Positions 20,544 to 29,317 of a DNA stretch of 64,000 nt are shown here, in pieces. The notes beneath the pieces were generated by a model that did no database searches, had not been told where the DNA came from, and worked only from the letters and a program-made list of their open reading frames with translations. Location: assembly GCA_009731425.1 (NCBI GenBank), contig AP018794.1, positions 3,592,501-3,656,500 on the forward strand, written 5' to 3'. This DNA is from Lachnospiraceae bacterium KM106-2 (GTDB lineage Bacteria > Bacillota > Clostridia > Lachnospirales > Lachnospiraceae). Position numbers and translations under genes: made by a program. Position 1 is the stretch's first letter. The number at the start of each line of letters is the position of its first letter.

Positions 20544-22560
20544 GATCGCAATTAATAATGTAAAGAAGAGTATTAAAGATTATTTAATCTACTTTATGAC
20601 ATTAACATTTGGTGTCTGTCTCTTTTATGTATTTAACTCCATTGAAACACAGCAGCAGATGTTGCAATTAACAAAGTCACAGTATGAGATCATGGAAGTA
20701 TTAGTTAAGGTAATGGGAACTTTATCGATATTTATTTCAGTTATTCTAGGATTCTTGATCCTTTATGCAAATAAGTTCTTAATGAAACGAAGACATCGGG
20801 AATTCGGAATTTATATGTCACTTGGTATGGATAAAAGAAGAGTATCTAGAATCCTTATGATCGAGACTTTACTCATCGGTATTGCCTCTTTGGCCGTAGG
20901 TATTGTAATTGGTATTTTTGCTTCACAAGGTTTATCAGCAGTGACTGCTAAATTAATGAATACTGGAATTAAGAAGTTCTATTTTACATTCTCAATGGAT
21001 GCAGCACTTAAATCAATGCTCTACTTTGGAATTATCTTTATCTTTGTTATGATCTTTAATACCGTTATCGTTTCAAAATATAAATTGATTAATTTACTTT
21101 ATAGTAATCGTAAAAATGAAGCGCATCAGATGAAGAACATTTGGATCAGCGTTATCTTATTTATTGTATCTATTTTCTGTATCGGTTTTGCATACCGTTG
21201 TATTCTTCATAATAAGATGATGAGTCTTGATTCAGAGTTTTGGAAAGCAATTGGTTTTGGTGCAGTAGGTACGTTCCTATTCTTCTTCTCTTTATCTGGA
21301 TTCTTATTAAAGGCTATTCAGATGAAGAAGAACTTGTATTATCGTAATCTTAACATGTTCATATTAAGACAGTTAAATAGTAAGATCAACACAACATTTA
21401 TTTCAATGACATTAATCTCATTAATGTTATTAGTAACGATGGGAACCTTATCAAGCGGTATTGGTGTAGCCAATGCATTAACAGATGGAATTGATGCCAG
21501 TAATCCCTTTGATGCAAACTTTATGTATTATATAAATCATGATAAGCATCCAGAACAGACAATTGTTGAAGGACTGAAAAAGGATGGCTTAGATATAAGT
21601 AAATTTGCGAAAGAATATAATGAAGTAGTTTTCTATGTCGACCCAAGTCTTACTTATAGTAAGTTATTCACAAAAGATATGAATGCCCAGAAAGAAATTG
21701 GAGAGGCATTTTTAAATATGAATAAAGCAAGTATTAATATTTATTCTCTCAGCAATTATAATAAGTCCTTAGAGATGCAGGGATTAGAACCAATCACACT
21801 TAAGGAAAATGAGTATGCACTTACTTGTAATTTCTTAAAGATGAAAAATCTCATGAAAAAGATTGTAAAGGCAGATCAAACCATTACATTTAAGGATAAA
21901 ACTTATAAATTAGGACATTCCCAGTTGATTGAAAGTACCATTGAGAATACAACCATGCAGCAGGATATGGGAAGTATCATACTTCCAGATAGTGCAGTAA
22001 AAGGGTTAATTCCTAATTACCGTAACTTAGTCATTAACTATAATCACAAGATGAGTGACAGCGAAGTAAGAGAGTACGTGAACAATTTCTATAAGGATCA
22101 TAATCGATCAGAGAGACCATATGATTTCTTTAGTACTAAAATCGAGACACATGAAGATGGTGCTGGTATTAAGACGGTGGCTGCTTACTTTGTACTATAC
22201 ATCGGTATTATCTTCTTGATCACTTGTGCAGCTATTCTTGCATTACAGCAATTATCAGAGTCTTCGGATAATGTAGAGCGATATCAGCTTTTATCAAAAC
22301 TTGGTGTTGAGAAGAAGATGATGAATCGAGCTTTGTATATACAGATCTTCATTTATTTTATGCTTCCATTGGCATTATCGATCGTTCATAGTATTGTAGG
22401 AATTTCCGTTGCAAATAATGTAATTGAGGTATTTGGTAAAGTAGATGTAGCAAATAACTCTATCTTTACAGCTATCATTGTTGTAGTAATTTATGGAGGC
22501 TATTTTATTGCTACTTGTATTGGCAGTAAGGGCATCATTAAAGTCAAAGGATATAATTAG
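20533..22560 (+). CDS. BceB-type ABC transporter permease
   Basis: This 675-residue permease has about ten membrane helices and one large external domain (roughly residues 320-530) between helices 7 and 8, the hallmark of BceB proteins, where it contacts the peptide and the sensor kinase. FtsX-like segments are visible at both ends (HREFGIYMSLGMDKRRVSRIL and SDNVERYQLLSKLGVEKKMM). AGGAGGTGA sits eight bases before the ATG at 20533; a GTG immediately after that site is less likely. Resistance to cell-wall-active peptides is the expected role. Confidence 0.94.
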   Translation: MFCKIAINNVKKSIKDYLIYFMTLTFGVCLFYVFNSIETQQQMLQLTKSQYEIMEVLVKVMGTLSIFISVILGFLILYANKFLMKRRHREFGIYMSLGMDKRRVSRILMIETLLIGIASLAVGIVIGIFASQGLSAVTAKLMNTGIKKFYFTFSMDAALKSMLYFGIIFIFVMIFNTVIVSKYKLINLLYSNRKNEAHQMKNIWISVILFIVSIFCIGFAYRCILHNKMMSLDSEFWKAIGFGAVGTFLFFFSLSGFLLKAIQMKKNLYYRNLNMFILRQLNSKINTTFISMTLISLMLLVTMGTLSSGIGVANALTDGIDASNPFDANFMYYINHDKHPEQTIVEGLKKDGLDISKFAKEYNEVVFYVDPSLTYSKLFTKDMNAQKEIGEAFLNMNKASINIYSLSNYNKSLEMQGLEPITLKENEYALTCNFLKMKNLMKKIVKADQTITFKDKTYKLGHSQLIESTIENTTMQQDMGSIILPDSAVKGLIPNYRNLVINYNHKMSDSEVREYVNNFYKDHNRSERPYDFFSTKIETHEDGAGIKTVAAYFVLYIGIIFLITCAAILALQQLSESSDNVERYQLLSKLGVEKKMMNRALYIQIFIYFMLPLALSIVHSIVGISVANNVIEVFGKVDVANNSIFTAIIVVVIYGGYFIATCIGSKGIIKVKGYN

Positions 22561-22589
22561 GCTATAATTGCTAAGAAGTGACAAATACC

Positions 22590-22618
22590 TTGACAATTCT
22601 TCATTTTACTGGTATACT
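22590..22618 (+). promoter_or_regulatory. Strong sigmaA promoter of a leader or small RNA
   Basis: TTGACA and TATACT are separated by exactly 17 bp. Transcription should start near 22625, with no gene before the terminator-like hairpin at 22693. Confidence 0.75.
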
Positions 22619-22624
22619 TCACAA

Positions 22625-22728
22625 GAAGATTTTAAAAGGATTAGTCTATTAGAAGAAAGTAGCGATTATTTTCATATTATATAAAAATGAAGAAAGCTCT
22701 TAGTCCAACCCCGGTCTAAGGGCTTTTT
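22625..22728 (+). ncRNA. Attenuator-like leader of the helicase gene, or a small RNA
   Basis: The transcript predicted from the promoter at 22590 reaches an intrinsic terminator (AAAGCTCTTAG / CTAAGGGCTTT, then T5) after about 100 nt. GGATTAG at 22639-22645 can pair instead with CTTAGTCC of the terminator's left side, the layout of an antiterminator. The DEAD-box gene starts 130 bp further on. Either the leader controls that gene, as is known for several helicase mRNAs, or it is a free small RNA. Confidence 0.5.
22693..22728 (+). terminator. Terminator ahead of the DEAD-box gene
   Basis: An 11-bp stem with one G-T pair, a 12-nt loop and a T5 tract. It may be a conditional terminator, as described for the leader RNA. 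Confidence 0.8.
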
Positions 22729-22857
22729 ATCTTATGTGGGTTTATTGACGTAACAATATTCTATGACTGATGCTTAAAGTATTACAATTCGGAGAGAATA
22801 ATACTAAAATCTGAGTGCAATAAAGTGTACAGCCAAAGAAAGGAAACATTAGATTAT

Positions 22858-24453
22858 ATGGAAACAGTTAGATTTGATGAATTAGACTTACAAGCTCCTA
22901 TTTTAAGAGCGATTACAGATATGGGGTTTGAACAAGCCAGCCCTATTCAAGCAAAAGCAATTCCTGCCGTATTAACAGGAAGAGATATTATCGGACAGGC
23001 TCAGACTGGTACTGGTAAAACAGCTGCTTTTGGTATTCCTCTTTTACAGAGCGTAGACCCAAAAAATAAACATTTACAAGCCGTAGTATTATGCCCAACA
23101 CGAGAATTAGCGATTCAGGTATCTGAAGAAATTCGTCGTTTATCTAAATACTTACATGGCATTAAAGTACTACCTATCTATGGTGGTCAAGAAATTTCAA
23201 AACAAATTCGTTCGTTAAAAGCAGGAACTCAAGTAGTGATCGGAACACCTGGACGTGTTATGGATCATATGAGAAGAAAAACAGTTAAGTTTGACCAAGT
23301 TAAAATGATGGTATTAGATGAAGCTGATGAAATGTTAAACATGGGATTCCGTGAAGATATCGAAACGATTCTTACAGAAATTCCTGAAGAAAGACAAACA
23401 GTATTCTTCTCTGCAACAATGCCTAAATCTATCATGGAAATCACAAAGAAATTCCAAAAGGATGCAGAAATTATTCGTGTTGTGAAGAAAGAACTTACAG
23501 TTCCTAAAATTGAACAATATTACTACGAAGTAAGACCAAAGAACAAAGTAGAAGTTTTATCTCGTTTACTTGATATTTATGCTCCAAAGTTATCAGTTGT
23601 ATTCTGTAATACAAAGAAACAAGTAGATGAATTAGTAGAAGCATTAAAAGGAAGAGGTTACTTTGCGGAAGGACTTCATGGCGATATGAAGCAACAACAA
23701 AGAGACCGTGTTATGAACCGCTTCAGAACAAGCAAAACTGATATCTTAGTTGCTACAGACGTTGCAGCAAGAGGTATCGACGTTGATGACGTAGAAGCAG
23801 TATTTAACTATGATGTTCCTCAAGATGAAGAATTCTACGTACACCGTATCGGACGTACAGGCCGTGCCGGAAGAGAAGGTAAAGCATTTACATTTGTTGT
23901 AGGAAAAGATATTTATAAATTAAAAGATATCCAACGTTACTGCAAGACTAAATTAATTGCACAACCAATCCCATCTTTAAATGATGTAACAAATACAAAA
24001 GTTGAAAAGATTCTTGATAGTGCATCAGAAATCATCTCAGCTGGCGAATTATCTTCAACGATTACATTGATCGAAGAAAGATTAAATCAAGAAGATTACA
24101 CATCACTTGAAATGGCAGCAGCGTTCCTTAAGATGATCATGGGAAGTGAAAACGAACAGATCGAAGAAGCTTCTTCAAATAATTTCAATTATGAAGGAAC
24201 TGGCGGAAAAGATGGTATGGTTCGTTTATTTATCAATATTGGTAAGAACCAAAATGTTAGACCAAAAGATATCTTAGGCGCTATTGCTGGTGAAACTGGT
24301 ATGCCAGGACGTTTAGTTGGAACAATCGATATGTATGATAAATATACATTTGTTGAAGTTCCTAAGGAATATGCAAAAGAAGTTGTAGATATCATGAAAA
24401 ATGCGAAGATCAAAGGCAAAAACATTAATGTTGAACCTGCGAATCGCAAATAA
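22858..24453 (+). CDS. DEAD-box ATP-dependent RNA helicase (CshA/DeaD type)
   Basis: This 531-residue helicase unwinds RNA in ribosome assembly, mRNA decay or cold adaptation. The core shows the Q motif with SPIQAKAIPAVL, AQTGTGKT, PTRELAIQV, VLDEADEMLN, SAT and HRIGRTGRAGREGKA. The last 80 residues (KDGMVRLFINIGKNQNVRPK onward, ending VEPANRK) form a DbpA-like RNA-binding domain. Codon use is strongly biased toward a few codons, as for highly expressed genes. The ATG at 22858 follows AAAGGAAA by about 11 bases; an upstream GTG would bury that site. A leader with an attenuator-like hairpin precedes it. Confidence 0.94.
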   Translation: METVRFDELDLQAPILRAITDMGFEQASPIQAKAIPAVLTGRDIIGQAQTGTGKTAAFGIPLLQSVDPKNKHLQAVVLCPTRELAIQVSEEIRRLSKYLHGIKVLPIYGGQEISKQIRSLKAGTQVVIGTPGRVMDHMRRKTVKFDQVKMMVLDEADEMLNMGFREDIETILTEIPEERQTVFFSATMPKSIMEITKKFQKDAEIIRVVKKELTVPKIEQYYYEVRPKNKVEVLSRLLDIYAPKLSVVFCNTKKQVDELVEALKGRGYFAEGLHGDMKQQQRDRVMNRFRTSKTDILVATDVAARGIDVDDVEAVFNYDVPQDEEFYVHRIGRTGRAGREGKAFTFVVGKDIYKLKDIQRYCKTKLIAQPIPSLNDVTNTKVEKILDSASEIISAGELSSTITLIEERLNQEDYTSLEMAAAFLKMIMGSENEQIEEASSNNFNYEGTGGKDGMVRLFINIGKNQNVRPKDILGAIAGETGMPGRLVGTIDMYDKYTFVEVPKEYAKEVVDIMKNAKIKGKNINVEPANRK

Positions 24454-24461
24454 TAGATAAA

Positions 24462-24493
24462 AAAAGCGAGAGTCCACGTGACTCTCGCTTTTC
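24462..24493 (+). terminator. Terminator of the helicase gene
   Basis: AAAAGCGAGAGTC and GACTCTCGCTTTT form a perfect 13-bp stem around a 5-nt loop, followed by CTTG. It lies just after the helicase stop. Confidence 0.85.
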
Positions 24494-24533
24494 TTGTTTA
24501 CGAGAACAATCAGTTAAAAAATATGGCAGATTA

Positions 24534-24542
24534 TGTTATAAT
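24534..24542 (+). promoter_or_regulatory. Extended -10 promoter of the membrane-protein pair
   Basis: TGTTATAAT is a full extended -10 element (TGn-TATAAT), 58 bp before the ATG at 24600. No good -35 hexamer is seen, which is acceptable for this class. Confidence 0.6.
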
Positions 24543-24599
24543 GTACATTGTATGAATGAGGAATTTTACTACATAATAATTAAGAGAGGGAATGAGTTC

Positions 24600-25193
24600 A
24601 TGAATAGGATATTAGTTGGATTGATTTTTGTAATGTTGAATCTGGTTATATGCCCATCAGATAATAGGATGATTGGAATTTTACCTGATTTCATTGGTTA
24701 TTACTTTTTAGTCAGTGGTTTTCGAAGAATGGAAAGAGAAAGCGAACATTTTAAATGCGCGAAGCCAGTTGCAGTCTTAATGGGAATTTATATGACAGTT
24801 TCTTACGTGGCGAATCTATTTGCAGGAAAGACTTTAAATGAAATGTATGAAGTTTTAATTGTGAATGTATTTACTTTGGCTGGGCTACTCTATATTCTAT
24901 ATGAAGTGGTTAAAGGAGTAGAAGAGTTACAAGAGAAACATGAAATTGGATTAAAGATCACAGTGATGAAGTGGCAGTGGAGAATTATTGCAATTGGAAA
25001 AGTTGTCATTCTTGTATTAACAGCACTTGAGATGTTAGTTCAACATAGTGAGAAAGAAATGAGTCTGATCTATTCGCCATTATCCGGTGGTATGAGTATA
25101 GTATTTTACATAATAATAGCGATGATCAATATAGTATCATTATGGTTTATCATAGAATTTAGTCAGAGAGATAAGCAGATGTATCGAGAATAG
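24600..25193 (+). CDS. Small integral membrane protein, first of a paralogous pair
   Basis: This 197-residue protein is not a family I recognise. It has about four to five hydrophobic segments, and near the N-terminus ILPDFIGYYFLVSGFRRMERESEHF closely parallels VPDFVGYILIFMGLGELENESTYF in the next gene, so the two arose by duplication. A middle segment LYILYEVVKGVEELQE is also shared (LYILYEIIMGLQELEQ). GAGAGGG lies nine bases before the ATG at 24600, which is preferred over an upstream ATG. The function is unknown; a two-protein membrane complex is possible. Confidence 0.75.
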   Translation: MNRILVGLIFVMLNLVICPSDNRMIGILPDFIGYYFLVSGFRRMERESEHFKCAKPVAVLMGIYMTVSYVANLFAGKTLNEMYEVLIVNVFTLAGLLYILYEVVKGVEELQEKHEIGLKITVMKWQWRIIAIGKVVILVLTALEMLVQHSEKEMSLIYSPLSGGMSIVFYIIIAMINIVSLWFIIEFSQRDKQMYRE

Positions 25194-25220
25194 AGCAGAA
25201 ATGGTAATGAGGAGAGAGAG

Positions 25221-25823
25221 ATGAAAAAGATATTCATTGGATTATTTTTTATACTTTTTGAGTATACATTCAGTATCAACAAGTTAGAGATAGGACTCGT
25301 TCCAGATTTTGTGGGTTATATATTGATCTTTATGGGGCTGGGCGAGCTAGAGAATGAGAGTACATATTTTAAAAAGCTAAAAGGCGTTGTAATCGGAATG
25401 GTAGGATACAGTTCTATTCTATACATTCTTACTCTTTTTAGATTAATACAAGACAAACAAAATATATGGGAAGTGCTATTACTAGGACTTATTGTTGCGG
25501 TAGCTGAATTATATATTTTATATGAAATTATTATGGGATTACAGGAACTAGAACAAGTAAAACAAAGGGATTTTCAGGTTATCTCTCTAAAAAGTATATG
25601 GAAGAGTCAAGCAATTATTAGTGCAATAATAGAGGTAATCGGATTGGGACTTATTCTGTGTCTAGGGTCTGTGGATAATATTAAGAAAATCGGAAGTAAG
25701 TTTGAAGGTCCGATTATGTTTGTTACCATGGTGATAATAGGTCTTGGGATTGCAGGCTTTGTATTGAATATCAATTTTTTAGTCAAATTTTATAAAGCAA
25801 AAAAAGAGTACGAACAGCAGTAG
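25221..25823 (+). CDS. Small integral membrane protein, second of a paralogous pair
   Basis: This 200-residue protein is the tandem paralogue of the preceding one, 27 bp downstream and in the same operon. It has four to five hydrophobic helices and the shared features PDFVGY, a Glu-rich turn after helix 2 and LYILYE in the middle. The C-terminus is a short basic tail (KFYKAKKEYEQQ), probably cytoplasmic. GAGGAGAGAGAG precedes the ATG. No catalytic motif is visible and the function is unknown. Confidence 0.75.
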   Translation: MKKIFIGLFFILFEYTFSINKLEIGLVPDFVGYILIFMGLGELENESTYFKKLKGVVIGMVGYSSILYILTLFRLIQDKQNIWEVLLLGLIVAVAELYILYEIIMGLQELEQVKQRDFQVISLKSIWKSQAIISAIIEVIGLGLILCLGSVDNIKKIGSKFEGPIMFVTMVIIGLGIAGFVLNINFLVKFYKAKKEYEQQ

Positions 25824-25935
25824 CAAAGTAGATCAAAAGGTTTACAACTTTGTTACAACGTGCAAATACTTTGTATAAAACCTTATGATACAATTCTTGT
25901 GTTAAGTTAGATATTCATAGTTAGGGAGGATATTC

Positions 25936-27441
25936 ATGAATATTAAGTTATTAAGAAAGCACAAGTTTGGAGTATTTGTTGTTGGATTAGAACTGATCTT
26001 ATCCATTATCTTTGTTGGATTCCTATCTGTATTAAATATAGTGGATTCATCACTCGTGATTATGATAGCAGTATGTTTGGTGGGACTCAGTATGTTTTTA
26101 TTGCTTACTCAGATCAGTAAGAAGGCACATACATTAGGTAAGGTGATGTCTATCCTGTTTAGTATCCTGTTAGTAATGGGCTCATTTTATGAGTTTAAGG
26201 CATATAGCACTCTAGGAAAAGTGTCCGCCCAGAATTATCAGGTTGTTAAGATGTCTACCATTGCAATGAAGAAGAATCCTGCAAACAATGTAAAGGATGT
26301 AGTTAACGATACTTTTGGAATCGTTGGAGTTAATGATAGAAAGAATACAGATAAAACAATAGATTCCATTGAGAAGGAATACAAGGTATCTTTGAAAACA
26401 AAAGAATATGCAGATGTAAAGACGTTAGTAACTGGTCTTTATCAAGGCGAGATTAGTGTTATTGTCTTTAATGAAGCAAATCGAGGCATGATTATAGAAT
26501 CTTTTAAGGACTTTAATAACGCAACAAAAGTATTAGGAAGAGTAGAAGCCAAAAGTGAATTAGAGAATACAAAGGCGGCTAGCGATGTAACAAAAGAGCC
26601 GTTTAGTGTATATCTATCCGGTATTGATACCAATGGGAAGGTTTCTGAAACGAGCCGAAGTGATGTAAATATCATGGCTACGGTCAATTCAAAGACAAAG
26701 GAAATCTTATTAATTTCAACACCACGTGATTACTATGTACCACTTCCAAATTCCAATGGTGTAAGAGATAAACTTACTCATACAGGAATTTATGGAGTTG
26801 ATTGTTCCATTGGTACCTTAGAAAAACTATATGATGTCGATATCAATTACTACTTAAGAGTTAACTTTACAGGATTTAAGAAGATCGTTGATTCTTTAGG
26901 TGGTGTTACGGTACATTCGGATTATACCTTTAAAGCTGACTGGGGACCAAGCTTTGTGAAGGGGGATAATAAAGTGAATGGTAAGCAGGCACTAGCTTTT
27001 GCAAGACAACGTCATGATTATTTCAGAGGCAGAAAGACCGGATTAGAGGGCGGTGATAATCAAAGAGGACGTAATCAGCAATACTTGATCAAAGCAATTG
27101 TTAATAAAGCAACATCACCATCCATCCTTAAAAATTTCTCGGGACTTATGGATAGTATTGCAGAAAGCATTGAAACTAATATGAAGACTTCTGAGATCAC
27201 GGATTTAGTTAAGATGCAGTTATCTGATATGTCAGCTTGGAATATTACGATGATCAACGCAACAGGAACAGGCGAAAAGGCAACTACTTTCTCGATGCCA
27301 TCGACAAGACTTTATGTTATGGTGCCAGATGAATCAACTGTAAAAGCAGCGAAGAAGATGGTAGATAAAGTAGAAGCTGGCGAACATATCACAGAAGAGG
27401 AATTTAAGAAACTCGCGGCACAAAATAAAACGAATAATTAA
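25936..27441 (+). CDS. LytR-CpsA-Psr (LCP) family glycopolymer ligase
   Basis: This 501-residue membrane protein attaches teichoic-acid-like or capsular glycopolymers to peptidoglycan. Three N-terminal helices (about 10-90) are followed by an external accessory region (100-220) and the LCP domain (about 220-440). The LCP catalytic face is visible: SRSDVNIMATVN, ISTPRDYYVPLP, the Arg-rich FARQRHDYFRGRKTGLEGGD and DNQRGRNQQ. TTAGGAGGATATTC precedes the ATG. It is followed closely by a membrane-anchored SGNH hydrolase, which suggests a shared role in wall polymer modification. Confidence 0.92.
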   Translation: MNIKLLRKHKFGVFVVGLELILSIIFVGFLSVLNIVDSSLVIMIAVCLVGLSMFLLLTQISKKAHTLGKVMSILFSILLVMGSFYEFKAYSTLGKVSAQNYQVVKMSTIAMKKNPANNVKDVVNDTFGIVGVNDRKNTDKTIDSIEKEYKVSLKTKEYADVKTLVTGLYQGEISVIVFNEANRGMIIESFKDFNNATKVLGRVEAKSELENTKAASDVTKEPFSVYLSGIDTNGKVSETSRSDVNIMATVNSKTKEILLISTPRDYYVPLPNSNGVRDKLTHTGIYGVDCSIGTLEKLYDVDINYYLRVNFTGFKKIVDSLGGVTVHSDYTFKADWGPSFVKGDNKVNGKQALAFARQRHDYFRGRKTGLEGGDNQRGRNQQYLIKAIVNKATSPSILKNFSGLMDSIAESIETNMKTSEITDLVKMQLSDMSAWNITMINATGTGEKATTFSMPSTRLYVMVPDESTVKAAKKMVDKVEAGEHITEEEFKKLAAQNKTNN

Positions 27442-27484
27442 TAACTTCCGAAATCTTGTAATATAGTGTAATTGGAGGTGGATT

Positions 27485-28042
27485 ATGAAGAATAGGAATA
27501 AAAGTTCAATAATCTTTATTACACTGATCGTAGTAGTCTTGCTTTTAATTGGAGGGAGTACTACGATATTAGCTTCAAAGAGAAAAGTGACCGCCATTGG
27601 TGATTCAGTTATGCTTGGCGCAGTTCCTAACATTAAAAAGACAGTTCCCGGGTGTACGGTAGATGCTAAGGTGAGCAGACAAGTGGTGAAAGGGACAGAG
27701 ATCGCAAAGCAGCTAAATAAGAAGGGAAAACTCGGAAATATAGTAGTGATTGCATTAGGAACCAATGGGCCTTTTAAACAAAGTGCTGGTCAAAAGCTTA
27801 TTAATTACTTAGGAAAAAAGAGGACGATCTATTGGATGACTACATATGGGAAGCATCTAAAATGGATGAAGAGTGTGAACAAAGTGATTTATGCGTTAGC
27901 AAAAAAAAATAAAAATGTTCACGTGATTGATTGGGCAGGTAAAGCTGCTTCTCATTCAGAGTGGTTGTATAAGGATGGAGTTCATTTGCAGCCCAAAGGA
28001 AGAGCAGCATATGCAAAAATGATCGCTCAAAAGATAAAATAA
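27485..28042 (+). CDS. Membrane-anchored SGNH hydrolase (OatA C-terminal-domain-like)
   Basis: This 185-residue protein has one N-terminal signal anchor (about 8-30) and an external SGNH domain. The catalytic Ser lies in AIGDSVMLGA, a block III-like ALGTNG follows, and the Asp/His pair is in KDGVHLQPKG near the end. The spacing resembles the C-terminal domain of OatA-type acyltransferases, which transfers acetyl groups to peptidoglycan, but the ten-helix acyltransferase part is absent. It may be an esterase or may work with a separate membrane acyltransferase. GGAGGTGG precedes the ATG; the gene lies 43 bp after the LCP gene. Confidence 0.85.
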   Translation: MKNRNKSSIIFITLIVVVLLLIGGSTTILASKRKVTAIGDSVMLGAVPNIKKTVPGCTVDAKVSRQVVKGTEIAKQLNKKGKLGNIVVIALGTNGPFKQSAGQKLINYLGKKRTIYWMTTYGKHLKWMKSVNKVIYALAKKNKNVHVIDWAGKAASHSEWLYKDGVHLQPKGRAAYAKMIAQKIK

Positions 28043-28048
28043 TAAAGT

Positions 28049-28081
28049 AAAAGCCGGTATGAGATTATCATACCGGCTTTT
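28049..28081. terminator. Bidirectional terminator
   Basis: A perfect 14-bp stem (AAAAGCCGGTATGA / TCATACCGGCTTTT) with a 5-nt loop has T runs on both sides. It ends the LCP-SGNH operon and can also serve the converging rubrerythrin gene. Confidence 0.9.
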
Positions 28082-28154
28082 GAGGTTAAATGAATGCTAT
28101 TTTATTATTATTGTTATTATTATTGGTGGAATAAAAGTTATATTATAATATTAA

Positions 28155-28700
28155 TTAAGCACCGAAGTATCTATTTAATAAACCTTCGAAAGCTTTACCG
28201 TGACGAGCTTCGTCTTTAGCCATTTCATGAACAGTATCATGGATAGCATCTAAATCAGCAGCTTTAGCACGTTTTGCAAGATCAAATTTACCAGCAGTAG
28301 CACCGTTTTCAGCATCTACTCTTAATTGAAGATTTTTCTTAGTAGAGTTTGTTACAACTTCACCTAATAATTCAGCGAATTTTGCAGCATGTTCTGCTTC
28401 TTCGTAAGCAGCTTTTTCATAGTACATACCGATTTCTGGGTATCCTTCTCTATGAGCAACTCTAGCCATAGCAAGGTACATACCAACTTCTGAACATTCT
28501 CCTTCGAAGTTAGCTCTTAAGTCAGCCATGATATCTTCGCTAGCGCCTTGAGCAACACCTACAACGTGTTCAGCAGCCCAAACTTTGTTTTCAGATTGTT
28601 CTGTAAATTTGTCAGCACCTACTTTACATACTGGACATACTTCTGGAGCGTGATCTCCTTCATGAACATAACCACATACTTGACATACAAATTTTTTCAT
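28155..28700 (-). CDS. Reverse-type rubrerythrin
   Basis: This 181-residue peroxide- and oxygen-detoxifying protein has its rubredoxin centre at the N-terminus ([10 protein letters not shown] ... CPVCK, residues 6-25), reversed from classical rubrerythrin. The four-helix diiron part has [38 protein letters not shown] and [11 protein letters not shown], supplying the Glu and His ligands. It reduces hydrogen peroxide with electrons from NADH through rubredoxin-type carriers and is a main oxygen-defence protein of clostridia. The next gene upstream on the same strand is a PerR-like regulator, and its promoter region has an AT-rich palindrome fitting a PerR-type site. Confidence 0.95.
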   Translation of the reverse strand: MKKFVCQVCGYVHEGDHAPEVCPVCKVGADKFTEQSENKVWAAEHVVGVAQGASEDIMADLRANFEGECSEVGMYLAMARVAHREGYPEIGMYYEKAAYEEAEHAAKFAELLGEVVTNSTKKNLQLRVDAENGATAGKFDLAKRAKAADLDAIHDTVHEMAKDEARHGKAFEGLLNRYFGA

Positions 28701-28746
28701 AATTAATTATCTCCTTTTTCTATTTGATTTATTTATTGTTTTAAAT

Positions 28747-28764
28747 TAATAATAGTAATTATTA
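28747..28764 (-). promoter_or_regulatory. Candidate PerR-type operator of rubrerythrin
   Basis: TAATAAT-AGTA-ATTATTA is an inverted repeat with 7-bp arms, about 50 bp upstream of the rubrerythrin start. The AT-rich 7-bp arms resemble the PerR box TTATAAT-n-ATTATAA, but the spacer is four bases rather than one, so the match is only suggestive. Confidence 0.4.
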
Positions 28765-28812
28765 CTGATATAGATATAATAAAATATTCCAAAAGAAAAG
28801 TCAATAGTTTTT

Positions 28813-29202
28813 TTAATGTTTTTTTATACAGTTCTCGCAAGTACCAAAGAATACAGTTTGATGGCCAGTAACTTTCCCTTTAAAATGGGCATTTGCAATG
28901 ACATTGATGTGATCGATAGGATCCATTTCGATATCATACACATTACCACAATCTTTACATATTACATGATAGTGGGGCTTGATATTTCCATCGAAGCGAT
29001 CACAGTCTTCACCACATGATAGTTTGTTGATTTCTCCCAATTCTACAAGCAGATTAAGGTTACGATAAACAGTACCTAAACTGATTTTAGGGTAGATCTT
29101 ACGAATGTTTTGGTATACGGTATCTGCTGTAGGATGATCGGCTGTATGCATTAAATAATCTTTAATAGATTCTCTTTGGCGACTAAATTTCAACGTAGTC
29201 AT
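28813..29202 (-). CDS. Fur family peroxide regulator, PerR type
   Basis: This is a 129-residue metal-dependent repressor. The winged-helix part (1-80) includes TADTVYQNIRKIYPKISLGTVYRNL. The structural zinc site is formed by CKDC and CENC. The sequence CDRFDGNIKPHYHVIC carries the regulatory His residues, with an Asp in the region where PerR proteins use Asp for peroxide sensing. It precedes rubrerythrin, a known PerR target in clostridia, on the same strand. A Fur-like box lies just before its own start, which suggests autoregulation. Confidence 0.9.
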   Translation of the reverse strand: MTTLKFSRQRESIKDYLMHTADHPTADTVYQNIRKIYPKISLGTVYRNLNLLVELGEINKLSCGEDCDRFDGNIKPHYHVICKDCGNVYDIEMDPIDHINVIANAHFKGKVTGHQTVFFGTCENCIKKH

Positions 29203-29216
29203 AATTCTTTCCTTTC

Positions 29217-29235
29217 TGAAAATGATAATGATTCC
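29217..29235 (-). promoter_or_regulatory. Fur/PerR-like box ahead of perR
   Basis: GGAATCATTATCATTTTCA on the minus strand matches the repeated NATWAT hexamers of Fur-family boxes. It lies 15 bp upstream of the start codon, where binding would block transcription or its initiation. Confidence 0.5.
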
Positions 29236-29276
29236 TAATATAAATATAAAGAATTATTTTATCCTTGTCAATGAAA

Positions 29277-29312
29277 ATACCCCAAATGATACAATTTTAT
29301 CACTTGGGGTAT
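29277..29312 (-). terminator. Terminator of the hydrogenase operon
   Basis: On the minus strand ATACCCCAAGTGATA pairs with TATCATTTGGGGTAT around a 6-nt loop and is followed by TTTCATT. It lies just after the hydA stop and separates the operon from perR. Confidence 0.8.
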
Positions 29313-29317
29313 ATATT

